From: Saururus chinensis
Lineage: Eukaryota; Streptophyta; Magnoliopsida; Piperales; Saururaceae
Length of the DNA: 64,000 bases
Assembly (NCBI GenBank): GCA_035235625.1
Contig: CP141142.1
Coordinates: 30,576,995 to 30,640,994 of the forward strand
Direction of reading: 5' to 3'
The translations under genes were made by a program, and so were the position numbers. How positions within the stretch are numbered: position 1 is the stretch's first letter; the number at the start of each line of letters is the position of its first letter. Positions 13,070-23,604 of this stretch are shown piece after piece. A model generated the notes under the pieces. It did not search any database. It had not been told where the DNA came from and saw only the letters and a list, made by a program, of their open reading frames with translations.

Positions 13070-13523
13070 GTGTTGAATGGTCGGTTACAAAGAACCGACC
13101 TTCAAATTCAATTTTTTTTTCAATACAAGGAAGATGAAGAAGAAGAAGAAAAAGAAGATGAAGAAGAAGAAGAAGAAGATGAAGAACATGAAGAAGAAGA
13201 AAGTCAGCTAGAGTATTCATCTTCTGATTCTGTGGAAATTGAACAAGAGGAAGAAGAAGACAGACTGCCACCAGATTCATCTTCCCATTTTATAGGAATT
13301 GAAGAAGAGGAAGAAGAAGGAGAGTTAGATGATTCTTCAATTGTAGGAATAAAAGAAGATGATTCTTCTTTTGATTCTTTAAGAAGAGAAGAAGGCAGTG
13401 AAGAAGAAGATTCAGAAGAAGTAGATCAAGATGAAGAAATTTCTTTTGTAAATATAGAAGATAGTGAAGATGAAGCTTCAATAAAAGATGAAGTTTTCCA
13501 AATTGGATGGCTTCAAAATACAG
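13070..13523 (+). other. Acidic low-complexity exon of the Ulp1-type gene
   Basis: The exon follows an AG acceptor at 13068-13069 and ends at a GTAATG donor. It encodes about 150 residues dominated by Glu and Asp runs with scattered Ser, for example EEEEEDEEHEEEE. The opposite strand is open with Leu-rich nonsense, which is a shadow. Placement between the N-terminal module and the coiled coil suggests a flexible linker. Confidence 0.7.
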
Positions 13524-14009
13524 GTAATGTTTCTTTTTTTATTTATTTAATTTCCTCATGTATTGAGTGCTTGTTTTTCAGTGTGAAATTATTAGGAAAG
13601 CTCCAATTTCTTGTTCAATATTGTTTATTTCTTTTGGCATTCGAGATGGTTGTCAGTTGGGAGCTTGTACTGAGCTACTAATTTTAGTTTTCATATGAGG
13701 GATTTTAGTTCTATGTTGATGTTTGGCTATATTAGAGCTGTTTTATGTTTGGATTATTTGAGCTTGCTGGTTTGACTTTGAGTCATTAGTGTCTTAAGTG
13801 ATTCCTATTTTATGTTTGGGTGTGGTTAAATTCCCGCATAGACACGCATAACAATCATATTATTATAGTTTTTTTCTTTTTGTATTGTACTATTAGTGTT
13901 TATAGGAACTAGATTAAAGCTACTGTGTTAATTGTTCTTCGTGTTTTTTACGTTAGTCTGTAAAGGGATAATTGTTAGCAGGTTGAAATGATAATTAATT
14001 GTATTTAAA

Positions 14010-14130
14010 AAATGGGCAGCATGATCATGCTACAATGAATTTACCAGTGGATTTCAACGGGCAGCATGATCATGCTGCCATGATCATATAATTTTTACAC
14101 TGTTTTAAATTATAGGCAGCATTATTGTGT
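14010..14130. repeat. Second cluster of GCAGCATGATCATGCTGC palindromes
   Basis: Within the intron between the acidic and coiled-coil exons, ATGGGCAGCATGATCATGCT (14013-14032) and GGGCAGCATGATCATGCTGC (14059-14078) repeat the palindromic core of the 11.5-12.0 kb array, without the full 94-bp unit. Confidence 0.8.
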
Positions 14131-14305
14131 TGTCTCTAATTTCAATCTTATAATTTTTACACACTGTTTTAAATGATGTATTTAGTTTGTTGATTTTCTA
14201 TGTTATAAGCATATAAATGGACCATCTAGTTATATCTTATTTACATAAATACATTATATTATATGTCTTATATTTCTTCTAAAGTTTGTTTATTCTTTTT
14301 GCAGA

Positions 14306-14861
14306 TACTGCTCCTATTGAATATGAAAATATGATTGAGATAAATGTATTGAATGAAGAGAAAAAGAAACTTCAGCAAGAATTGGAAAGTAGTAGAGCAG
14401 AAATATTAATTCTTGAGGAAGAAAAGGAACAACTAACTTCTGAGAAGAAGAAAAGTGAAGAAGCAAGAAAAGAAGCTGAAGTTGAAATTAAAAGATTAAA
14501 AGAAAGTTTGAAAAAAATGGAAGATGATTTGAAAAACAATGATCAATATCGCAACATAGCTGAAATTGCTTTTCTAGAGGAGGACAATGAAAAGTTGTTC
14601 AATGACAAAGGAAAATTGGCTTCTGAGATGGACAAACTGGCTGCTGAGAAACAATTGGTAGAAGAAGCAAAAGAAAAGCTTGAAATTGAAGTATATCATT
14701 TGAGAATGAAGATGAAGAAAATGGAAAAAAGAGAAACAAGGTATCAAAGACAAATTCAAGATGTATTCAATCAAATGGTGATGGAAAAAGAAGAAAAAGA
14801 ATTGGTTCAGAGGCAATTGGCAATGAAGACAAAAGAAAACAAGAAGAATGAAGAAAGATAG
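14306..14861 (+). other. Coiled-coil exon of the Ulp1-type gene
   Basis: The exon starts after a TTTTTGCAG acceptor and encodes about 185 residues, mostly Glu, Lys, Leu and Gln in heptad-like spacing (segments such as EEKKKLQQELESSRAE and EEKEQLTSEKKKSEEA), typical of a long coiled coil. The frame ends at TAG 14859-14861. A second frame continues the family-like basic/proline-rich sequence (FIDAIAFTNIFEQ, then PTPQKRPTSRPQPAEP) from about 14865, so a frameshift lies near 14855. Confidence 0.7.
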
Positions 14862-15096
14862 ATATACTACAAGCTTTTATAGATGCCATTGCCTTCACAA
14901 ATATTTTTGAGCAGTAGCAGCCAGAAAGCAAGAGGCCAACCCCACAAAAAAGGCCAACTTCTAGACCTCAACCAGCTGAACCACATGCGACACCTAGCTC
15001 AATGATTGATAGGGTAAAGAATAGGACAGGGAGGTCAAACAAAGAATCAAAAGAAGACACAGTTCATGTTTACCCAAAGATAGCTAAAAGGAGAAA

Positions 15097-15522
15097 GATC
15101 AACCAACAGGGCAAAATAAGAAGGGATCTAAAGGAAAGGTCTGGAAGTATGTAGAAATGGAAGAAAAATTAAAAATTGATGAAATGAATAAAATTGGAGA
15201 CACAACGTGAGTAAATCAATAGTGCACTTAAGTTTTAAGATCAATGATTATGAATTTAATTGTGTTACTAATCTTTTTCAATTAATTGTAGATCAATCAT
15301 TTGGATGAAGATCAACCAGCAGGGCAAAATAAGAAGGGATCTAAAGGAAAGGTGTGGAAGTATGTAAAAATGGAAGAAAAATTAAAAATTGATGAAATGA
15401 ATAAAATTGGAGACACAACGTGAGTAAATCAATAGTGCACTTAAGTTTTAAGATCAATAATTATGAATTTAATTGTGTTACTAATCTTTTTCAATTAATT
15501 GTAGATCAATCATTTGGAGTTG
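15097..15522. repeat. 213-bp tandem duplication of an exon-intron segment
   Basis: The segment starting GATCAACC at 15097 is repeated from 15310 with very few differences. It includes the basic exon (GKIRRDLKE-type sequence), its GT donor, the whole short intron and the next acceptor. The copies diverge after ATCATTTGGA near 15522. High similarity suggests a recent event. Confidence 0.9.
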
Positions 15523-15959
15523 TGACAAAGGAGTAAATGCTATTTTAGGTGACATTGAGGAACTTGCAGATGATCAAGAAATTGGTAGGTAGTAACGTAA
15601 GTAGAAAATTGATTTATTTTATTTATATTTATAGTAAAAGTTATGACTAATTAAAATTTTGAAAAATAAATGACAAGTCACTGATTCTTTTACTGAAATA
15701 TTAAGGAGAAAAAAGGAAAAAGAAGAATCGACTGACGAATATGTCTTCTATAGCTCATTATGTTTTGTGAGTATTGATTTTGAATGATCATGCTATTCAA
15801 AATTGTTTCTGTAAGTTAATAAATATTCATTATACTCTTAAGCAGCATGAACCTGCACTGCTACAAATTCATGTCAGAAGTTGATAATAATTTTATAATA
15901 ATTTTTATTTTTTTTAAAAATCTTTAACTTACTAGCTACTATTTCATCCAATTGACACA

Positions 15960-16700
15960 GGATTTTATTGTAAATAAAAAAAAGAATTGCAAGAGATGTT
16001 TTTGTTCAAGCATTATAAAGTCAACCAACTTGCACGATATCATATGTTTCCTATACGTTCAAATATACAACAGAAGGATGGTTAATGCATGGGTCATTGG
16101 CATTTGCTTGTTTATGATACCCATGAAGGCAAATGGAAACATTACAACTTTATGAGGATAAAACATGGAATGCATGATCCCTTTGAAGCAGATGCGTCGA
16201 TTTTTGTAAGTATTATTTATATTAAAGTTTGACAAACCTAGCTTTGTTTATCTACTTATATTACAAATGATTATGTTTGTATAGATGGAACACATCAAAT
16301 CGTATGAGCTTGAAGGATTAAAAGGACAATTTTCATCCCAAGAGCTGCAATCATCTTTTACAGAAGTGGAAAATATCCCACAACAATACCCAAATTCGTA
16401 AGTTAAAAATAACTTCTCATTAAGTTCCACACATTTTCTTAAATGCATAAAATAACATGATCATACCGTTAAATTATTAATTGCAGGTTAGATTGCGGGA
16501 TTTTTATTTGTCATTATATGGATGAAATTGTCAACAATCATGAAAGATTTATACATAAAATGTACAAGGAAGAAGTAAGGCAGTTCAGAGCTAGAATGAT
16601 AGAGGAATTTGTGTCAGATCCTAAACTGTCTGAAACGCTTAAAACACGACAAGCATGTGAGGATATTACACGTGAAGATATAAAAAGGTCAGTCATTTCA
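15960..16700 (+). other. C48 (Ulp1) catalytic region with frameshift at the active-site His
   Basis: The His-Asp part reads HWHLLVYDTHEGKW from 16095, with the catalytic His codon CAT at 16095-16097 and the Asp in VYD. This frame is not the one of the preceding exon sequence, which reaches 16094 in another frame, so a one- or two-base change lies near 16088-16094. The next exon (16285-16398) ends with QQYPNS. After the intron the last one starts LDCGIFICHYM, with the catalytic Cys codon TGC at 16494-16496. The oxyanion Gln is in QYPNS. All four active-site elements are therefore still visible, but they cannot be translated together. Confidence 0.8.
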
Positions 16701-17207
16701 ACGAATTATAATAAATGAGCAAAGCTCAGTTTATTTCATTAAAATCACCATCCTAATTTTTGCTACAAATTTTCATTATTAGGTAAATATCATACAACAA
16801 AAATTGCAGGAATTGAAGGTTTAGTTATGGTTACTCAAGCTTTAAAGGTAAATATCCAAGTGATTATCATCTTGAGGGTTTTTGTGATTCAGAAATTCAG
16901 GGCAAGGAATTTCAAGAATATTTTTTAGTAAGATAATTTGTACGTCACCTATGGAGTACTGCAGATTTTTTTGCTACACATTTTATTTTTTGTTTCTAAC
17001 AATCCAATTCCCTTCACTGGTTCATTGTGCCAATGCAAAATGGAGATCTTGACAGCGAAGGACTGCTATCTGGTATCATTTATACAAAGGGAACCATAAA
17101 ATCTTTTAAGGTCAGTTTTGCTGCTTGCATAATATTTGGATGTTTTAGTATTGTTGTTTTGTTAACATTTTACAATAATATTTTTGACAACTAACTTTGA
17201 ATTGGCA

Positions 17208-17453
17208 GGATGCGCTACAAATACTTGCTTGCAAAGAGATGCGAATCCAATCCAGCTGTGAGCTTGCTGCTACAGAGACCGCATATATAGATGAGGAAGG
17301 TGAGAACAGTGGGGGAGCTGTGGCAGCTGCCAAGGGGAGGCTGGTCACGCAGGCAACTAAAAAGAATTTAATCCAAAATATTGTTCCAATTTTCATTGAA
17401 CTGAAACGATTGTTTGAAAGCAAAAACAGCCCATTAACTGGTTGTTTGATGAA
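17208..17453 (+). pseudogene. CAPD3: Condensin-2 subunit D3 (CAP-D3) exon fragment
   Basis: After an AG acceptor the frame reads DALQILACKEMRIQSS, an acidic spacer, then KKNLIQNIVPIFIELKRL, ESKNSPLTG. This last block is the highly conserved HEAT-repeat segment of the CAP-D3 subunit of condensin II, which compacts chromosomes. The match stops abruptly after LTG: the frame runs into unrelated sequence at 17453, where an RNase H-like piece begins. Only about 80 residues of a protein of well over 1000 are present, so this is a captured or relocated fragment. Confidence 0.85.
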
Positions 17454-17530
17454 ATTTTGGGTTTTGTAGGCTGAGGATGGGGGTTTGGGTGTTGGCATTT
17501 GTTTGAGGGACTGGGGGGTGGATCACTTAT
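17454..17530 (+). repeat. 77-bp direct repeat, left copy
   Basis: This segment, which starts ATTTTGGGTTTTGTAG and ends GGATCACTTAT, differs from 19322-19398 at only two positions. It includes an intron end (GTAG here, GCAG in the other copy) and the first about 60 bp of an RNase H-like exon. The two copies bracket the ARABIDILLO fragment exactly. Confidence 0.95.
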
Positions 17531-19242
17531 AAGAATCTTATCTTCATTCAAGAGCTTGAAGGTATTAACTGCTTTGAGTTGTCCAGGTCTTGAAGAAGGA
17601 AGTGGCCATATGGGAGTAAATAAAAAAGGGAAGTTATTTCTTACATTATACAATGATATTTTCAAAGGAATAGCTTCATTATTTGGCAATAGAAACATAA
17701 AGGAACAAGGCATCTTTTCAGAATGGAGAAATCTTAGTAATGTTAGTAACAACATAAATGAGGTCATGAATTGGCTTGAGTGGGTCTTGTCTCACACACT
17801 GCTTAGAATTGCTGAAACTAATCCACCGGGACTGGACAGCTTTTGGTTGAGGCAGGGGGCAGCTCTACTGCTTAGTTTAATTCAGAGCTTGCATGAGGAT
17901 GTTCAAGAAAGAGCAGCCAGAGGGCTTTTGACTTTTGTGGTGATTGACGACGAGAATGCCACTGTTGATTATGGTAGAGCAGAAGCTATTATGAAGGACG
18001 GTGGCATCAATTTACTTTTAAACCTTGCAAAAATCTTCTAGTGAAGGAGTGCAGGCTGAAGCAGCAAAGGTGAGCACTATCTATTTGGTATTTGGTTGCA
18101 GGAATGCTTTTAAAGTTTTGATTTACAAGATATTCAGTTTTGAGTGTTGAAATTTTACAAGCTATAACAAATCTAGTTGTCAATGCCAAAGTAGCGAAAG
18201 CTGTGGCTGAGGAGGGTGTGATCACTATTCTTGCTAATCTCGCCAGGTCCATGAATAGATTGGTAGCTGAAGAGGCAGCTGGAGGACTGTGGAATCTTTC
18301 TGTTGGAGAGGAACACAAGGTTTGGATGGTTTGGCGTCTTCACTATTCTTTTGCTTGTGATTTGAATATTTCAGAGACTTAGCTTATGTATTAGTTTCAT
18401 AGTGCAATAGCAGAGGCAGGGGGAGTCAAAGCTCTGGTAGATCTCATCTTCAAATGGCTTACAAGTAGTGATGGCGTTCTCGTATGTGTTTCATATGATT
18501 TGTTACCTTGTGTTTTACAATAACTAAGTGTAGATTATATGAATGAAAATGATAATTCTTCATATGCTGGACATTGCCTCAAAATGACCTTTACATTGTC
18601 TGTTTTATATCCAAGGAGTGTGCTGCTGGAGCACTTGCAAATTTGGCAGCAGATGACAAATGCAGTATGGAGGTTGCATTGGCAGGTGGCGTTCATGCAT
18701 TAGTGATGCTTCCTCATTTCTGTAAGTTCGATGGAGTTCAAGAGCAGGTATTTACAAAATTCTACAATTTTCTTACTCATGAAACTGCACTTGCCAATTG
18801 TCTTCCATTCTGGCCTGTTTAACTTTTTGTTGCTTTTTAGACTATCTATAAATCATGTTTCAGCTGGTTATAGAATTGGGGACATGCTGAAATGTATTAT
18901 TTTCTCTTGTGCTTCTTTCAGGCTGCTCGTGCTTTAGCAAACTTGGCTGCTCATGGTGATAGCAATAGTAATAATTCTGCTGTCGGGCATGAGGAGGGTG
19001 CACTTGAGGCACTAGTGCAACTGACGTGTTCTCATCATGAAGGTGTAAGGTAAATTTGATATACTAATTTATATGATGCATTTTTTACAAAACAGTAAAG
19101 AAAATCCTCCACTTTGTTCAAGATTTTCATCAATCTATATATCTCATCAAGCAGACAAGAAGCTGCTGGTGCCTTGTGGAACCTATCATTTGACGACAGG
19201 AATAGGGAAGCCATCGCTGCAGCTGGTGGAGTTGAGGCACTG
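17531..19242 (+). pseudogene. ARABIDILLO-type F-box/armadillo gene fragment, copy 1 (six exons with introns)
   Basis: Exons lie at about 17531-18069, 18161-18319, 18403-18481, 18616-18747, 18922-19049 and 19155-19242. They encode the junction from leucine-rich to armadillo repeats of ARABIDILLO proteins, nuclear regulators of lateral root development. Landmarks are FKSLKVLTALSCPGLEEG, QEDVQERA-like and FVVIDDENATVDYGRAEA, NAKVAKAVAEEGV, EAAGGLWNLSVGEEHK, LANLAADDKCSMEVALAGG, ARALANLAAHGDSN and GALWNLSFDDRNREAIAAAGG. Defects are a one-base insertion near 18032 (A-run before TCTTCTAG) causing a stop, and a first-intron acceptor AG changed to AA (18159-18160), with the other copy as reference. 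Retained introns show DNA-level transfer, not retroposition. The F-box end and the last armadillo repeats are missing. Confidence 0.92.
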
Positions 19243-19321
19243 GTATGTATATTGTTTTATTTTCATGGGACATGCAAGTAAGCCTCTCTTGCAATGACAT
19301 TTTCAGCTTATATATATTTTC

Positions 19322-19398
19322 ATTTTGGGTTTTGCAGGCTGAGGATGGGGGTTTGGGTGTTGCCATTTGTTTGAGGGACTGGGGGGTGGATCACTTAT
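19322..19398 (+). repeat. 77-bp direct repeat, right copy
   Basis: Copy of 17454-17530 with two mismatches. Here the sequence continues into the rest of the RNase H-like exon, so this copy is probably the original and the left one the duplicate. Confidence 0.95.
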
Positions 19399-19620
19399 TG
19401 TTTGTGCAAGTGGGTGTGCTCTTGTCTTAAACTAGAAGAGATTATTTGGGTGCGGCTATGGCTATTTAGGTGGCTGCTGACTTGGGGGTTAATCAGGCCA
19501 TATTTGAGGGTGATTCTGCTGCAATGGTGTAAGACTTCATCAAAAGAGGAAAAAACTGGTCTAAGGTGGGGCACTTTGTGCACCACATTGATTCCTGCTT
19601 GAAAATTTTGTGGAAGTTAA
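19338..19620 (+). pseudogene. RNase H-like (RVT_3 type) domain fragment
   Basis: After a TTTTGCAG acceptor, AEDGGLGV begins a fold like that of the plant RNase H-like family found in LINE-derived and free-standing proteins. Further on, in a shifted frame, the phrases GAAMAI, AADLGVNQAIFEGDSAAMV and KRGKNWSKVGHFVHHI match the central strand-helix (EGDS) motif. At least two stops (in AAMAI*VAAD and AAMV*DFI) and a frameshift are present, so it is inactive. Confidence 0.68.
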
Positions 19621-21956
19621 GTTTATTATCAGGTTACAGTTTTGTTATATGGTATCGGGTTTAGGTTTGACAAAACCCGACCAAAACCCGCCCTGGCGAC
19701 ATTACTAGCTACTACTTGGCTATTTGGTTAATAAAAATGGTAGAACTTGTAAAGTTTGGATCAATGCTTGGTGAGTTCTCATGCATATGATTGATTAACT
19801 ATTGGGACCGCTGGGTATTGCGGCAGACAAAAAAAATTAAAACAGGGTGTGTGATAAAATATGCAAAAACGAATCTAGTATGACAACGTTGAAAATTACA
19901 CTGAGACCTTTATTACCATCAAAATTAGCCATATCTTTTCCATCTTATGTCCAATCCTTCTTAGTTTTCACAGTTATTGTACCATCAATTTCAATCTTGC
20001 AAAGCAACATCTCATATTTTTACGTTAATTTCATTAAAGATATATTTATTTCTCAATTTCCTATTCTTTAGTTGAATTTGATTTAATGAGTTTTGATTAG
20101 AGTCCACCCCTAGTGGGTCCCCATATAGTCCCTACGGTGTCAAATGGGGCTGCCCCTAGTTTGTAGGGAATATGAGATGGCGTCAAGTTAGTTGAGAGGG
20201 AGGAAAGTAAGCAATCGGTTGACTCGGGTTGAACAAATCGGTCTTGCGTGATGGGTTACACACTACTGTACTAGTCTCGTCCTTGTCCTAAATATAATAT
20301 GCACCGTTCTTGGGAAGGCTAGACAAACAATAAGTGAGAGAGACGACCACAGTTAACCCATATTCTACAGATAAACTGTAGCTGTTTATCGAGTAGCAAA
20401 GACTTGCTAGAATGGACTCGAAGTCAACTAACTTGCTTGAAGGTGCAGTTGGAAGACTTGGCTAGAATTGACTTGGTACCCACTTAACGTGCTCTAAGGT
20501 GCAATTGGACGTCTGACAGTCACATCATAAACGACAATCCAAATTTGTTTGTTAAGGGGATTTGGTCATGATGGATTTTATTTACACGCGTTTAGTGGAA
20601 AAAAATTCCCCAATCTATTTTTTTTTAAGATTATTGTAAATTTTTATGGAATATTGATAAAATATTAAAAGTTATATTTAAAATATAAATAAAATTATCA
20701 AATTTTCATATTTGTTACTTTTATCAAGTTAGGTTAGCTTAGGTCGAGTTTGGATCACTAAAATTGAACCCGACCTAATTAGTTATTCACTTCAATTGAT
20801 AGATGAGGTTATTGGGTTGGCTGGGAAAGAGTCCATGATGGGGCAAAATAATTGCGTCAAGACACCCCTAGAGTAGACATTGAGCGGAGAGTGAAGGTGA
20901 GGATAGAAAAGAGGAGATTGGGGACAAATTGTTAGCGGAAGAGGGGAGGGTGAGATTGAGCATGGGTTGGGGGTGGCCAATGGAGGGAGATGGGGAGGGT
21001 GAGGGGGGTTGCTAATGGACGCAAATTCAGTCTATGGCAAGAGAGGTAGACAAGAATACGCCGGCCCCTTGGGAATTCTTTAAGCTCTAGCGGAGGAAAC
21101 TATAAGTTTGATTTTTCTTCATCCACTTATATGGTTAAAATAATGGATTGTTTTGACATGCGTAAGCTCAGTCTCACATAAACAAGACTTAAAAAATTAA
21201 TTTATATTTTTTTGTAATTCTTTTTTATATTTTTATATATTGAATAATATAATATATAATTTAAATAATATATATTAATATAATATATTATTAATTACAA
21301 CGTTTGTTAGTAACCGTCACAACTAATTAATATATGATATCTGTTATGTTTACTAATAAACATCGCAAATAGTCTTCTATTAATCATTGAATTACGATGT
21401 TATAAAATAAATGTCGCAAATAATAATATTTATTTTTATTTAATATATTTTATTTAATTTAAATAATATATTATTTAATATATAAATACATAATATATAA
21501 TTACGTAAAAATATAAATTAATTTGTTTAGTAATGTTTGTGTGAGCCCGGGCTTTGAGAACCATCCGATCGAGATCTAACGGTGCAAGGGGGCATGCAAC
21601 ATGCCTGCCCCCTAACTTATGTCTGTCGTCGGATCAACATCAGATTGCTCACATAGCCTAGGATTACACTAACGAGCGAAAGCCTATTCTCATGCAAACA
21701 GGACTATAGAAATTAATTTAATTTTTTTGAAATATGACAGCCCACGGAGCCGGGGCTAGGGGTGTTCACAGACATAAATGGACATGGACAAAGGGTTGTT
21801 TGTATCTGTTCGCCATATGCATACTCCTTATCTATATCCGTTATTGTCCACCCTAGTCCATATTATACTTTGTCTAAGTCCGTCCACTATGGACACGAAC
21901 TGACATGGACAAATACTTCAACATTTAAATTTTATTTCAATTCAAATTGTCTAATA

Positions 21957-22210
21957 GCTATGTTGCATGTTAAAACTGCCGTAACATGCTACATAGATAC
22001 TAGATTTGTGTTTTTAAATTGTTCAGTACCTATGTAGCATGTTAGGACTGTCCTAACATGACACATAGGTTCTTATCTATGTTTTTAAGTTGTAAAGTAC
22101 CTATGTATCATGCTAGTATTATCATAACACACTACATAAATATTGGATTCATGTTTTTAAGTTGTTAAGTACCTATGTAGCATGTTAGAACTGTCCTAAC
22201 ATGCTACATA
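21957..22210. repeat. Four tandem palindromes around CATGTTAGGACTGTCCTAACATG-like cores (copy A)
   Basis: Units of about 70 bp start near 21957, 22026, 22097 and 22169. Each is an inverted repeat of the form GTACCTATGTAGCATGTTAG, a short centre, then the reverse complement. Linkers share TGTTTTTAAGTTGT. RNA from either strand would fold into consecutive hairpins. Confidence 0.85.
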
Positions 22211-22511
22211 AGTACTAAATTATATTTTTTTAATATAGTATTTAGTAATACACTAATAATTATGGCAGTGTTGGGTAAGGGTGGTGAACAGGGACGTCTA
22301 CAAACACAGATAAGGGTATGTTTGTGTCCATAGCTCCCCATTAGGGCAGACAAAAAATTTTGTCCTCGTCCAAGTTTGTCTCCACCCCGAACACAAAAAA
22401 TTATCTGCTCTATATATAAAAATAGACACGGACACGAACAAACATCTGGACTACGAACATCCATGAGCACCCCTAGCCCGAGCATGAGCCTAGTCTCACA
22501 CAAACGGGACT

Positions 22512-22625
<114 letters not shown>

Positions 22626-23301
22626 ATCTAACTGCATAAGGGGAATGAAACCTACTTGCCCCCCGAGTTATCTGCGTTAGCTCAAAATTAAACATCCCAC
22701 AAAGTCAGGGCTCACATTGACGTACGCACGTTTAGTCTCACATAATGGGAGTGAAAAAATTATTTTATTTTTTTTAAATCCGATAGCCCACAAAGTCAAG
22801 GCGTGACTTGAGTCTCACACAAACAAGACTAAAGAAATTAATTTAATTTTTTTGAGATCCGACAGTGGAAGGATGCATGCAACCTATCTGCCCCCTCAGT
22901 TATGCGTGTTGTTGGATCGAAATTTGATAACTTATAGATGTCAAGCTGATGAACAGGAACTTAGTCTCACACAAATGGGACTAAAAAAGTTAATTTAATT
23001 TTTTTTGTAATTATATATCATATGTTTATATATTGAATAATATAGGATGTAATTTAAATAATATATATCAAATATAAATTAATATTTAACACATCATAAA
23101 AAATTAATATAAAATTCTATTATTTATTTCTTTAAAATTACACTATTAGCGACATATAATTGCAAATGTCGACATTTGGTAGCAAATGTCCTAAATAATG
23201 GATTAGCAAATATGTACACTATTTAATTCTATTATTTATTTATTTGTTTAATAATAAAGGTCGATTTCAGGAATTTAGAAATTTCTCAGACGTCACATAC
23301 A

Positions 23302-23604
23302 CTAATTATGAAGATAACCTAAGGCATTTGCCACATCAATGGCCACATCTAATCTTTTACTAAAGCCCAAATATTTAGGTGAATCATTTGTAGTCATTTG
23401 TTGGTGCAACCACACCTCTATACTTCCATTAGACATAAGCGCAAATACTAAAGTTTTAAAATCTCTACCTTTGAAATATGAACGTGAGCATGAAGTTAAA
23501 ATGTTAACAAGATTCCTCTGACCAATATTTTGTAAAGCTCCACATTCATCCATAAAAGTTCTCATGACATGGTCTTGATCAAGATTAAGTACCTCAATGG
23601 CAAC
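23302..23604 (-). pseudogene. EFR/Xa21-type LRR receptor kinase fragment, copy A
   Basis: Leftward frame with VAIEVLNLDQ, FMDECGALQNIGQRNLV, ILTSCS, DFKTLVFALMSNGSIEVWLH and DVAIDVANALGYLHN. This is the N-lobe to alpha-E region of leucine-rich-repeat receptor kinases of subfamily XII (EFR, FLS2, Xa21 relatives). An AG acceptor sits just upstream at the expected intron. The invariant ATP-binding Lys (VAVK) is Glu (VAIE). The frame ends at TAG 23304-23302, before the catalytic loop HCD..N. It cannot be an active kinase. Confidence 0.85.

Larger units (their letters stand above)
12047..16718 (+). pseudogene. Ulp1/C48 cysteine protease-type gene (transposon-associated family), broken
   Basis: A rightward spliced gene with AT-rich introns. 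Exon 1 (about 12047-12729) has an N-terminal module with the phrases KFKIGRRLVEFIEDD and IIFGIPMGRG, as in plant proteins that pair a DUF1985/plant-mobile-type region with a Ulp1 protease. It contains two in-frame TAGs (12233-12235 and 12407-12409). Exon 2 is about 12814-12978. An acidic exon (13070-13523), a coiled-coil exon (14306-14861), short basic exons around 15.0-15.6 kb and the C48 catalytic region (about 15960-16700) follow. Junctions have usable GT and AG sites. The family is known in Mutator- and CACTA-type transposons as well as free-standing loci. No matching terminal repeats were found here, so the carrier is unknown. It is predicted to remove SUMO-like tags, but this copy cannot make a full protein. 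Confidence 0.75.

Noticed and set aside
13290-13481. Leu-rich minus-strand frames at 13038-13280 and 13290-13481
   Set aside because: Shadows of the Glu/Asp-rich plus-strand exon (GAA/GAT codons read in reverse).
17145-17767. Minus-strand frames across the CAP-D3/ARABIDILLO junction
   Set aside because: Antisense shadows of the plus-strand exons; the PKPPSS phrase is the reverse of the 77-bp repeat.
10500-19650. MULE terminal repeats around the Ulp1-type gene
   Set aside because: AAATTTTCTAGGGG near 10545 and GAAAATTTTGTGG near 19601 resemble MULE ends only by AT-richness; no extended match and no 9-bp duplication.
19600-19720. Helitron 3' end for the 17-19.6 kb mosaic
   Set aside because: A hairpin-like GGGTTT..AAACCC is present near 19665-19690, but no CTRR followed by T at the right spacing, and no matching 5' end.
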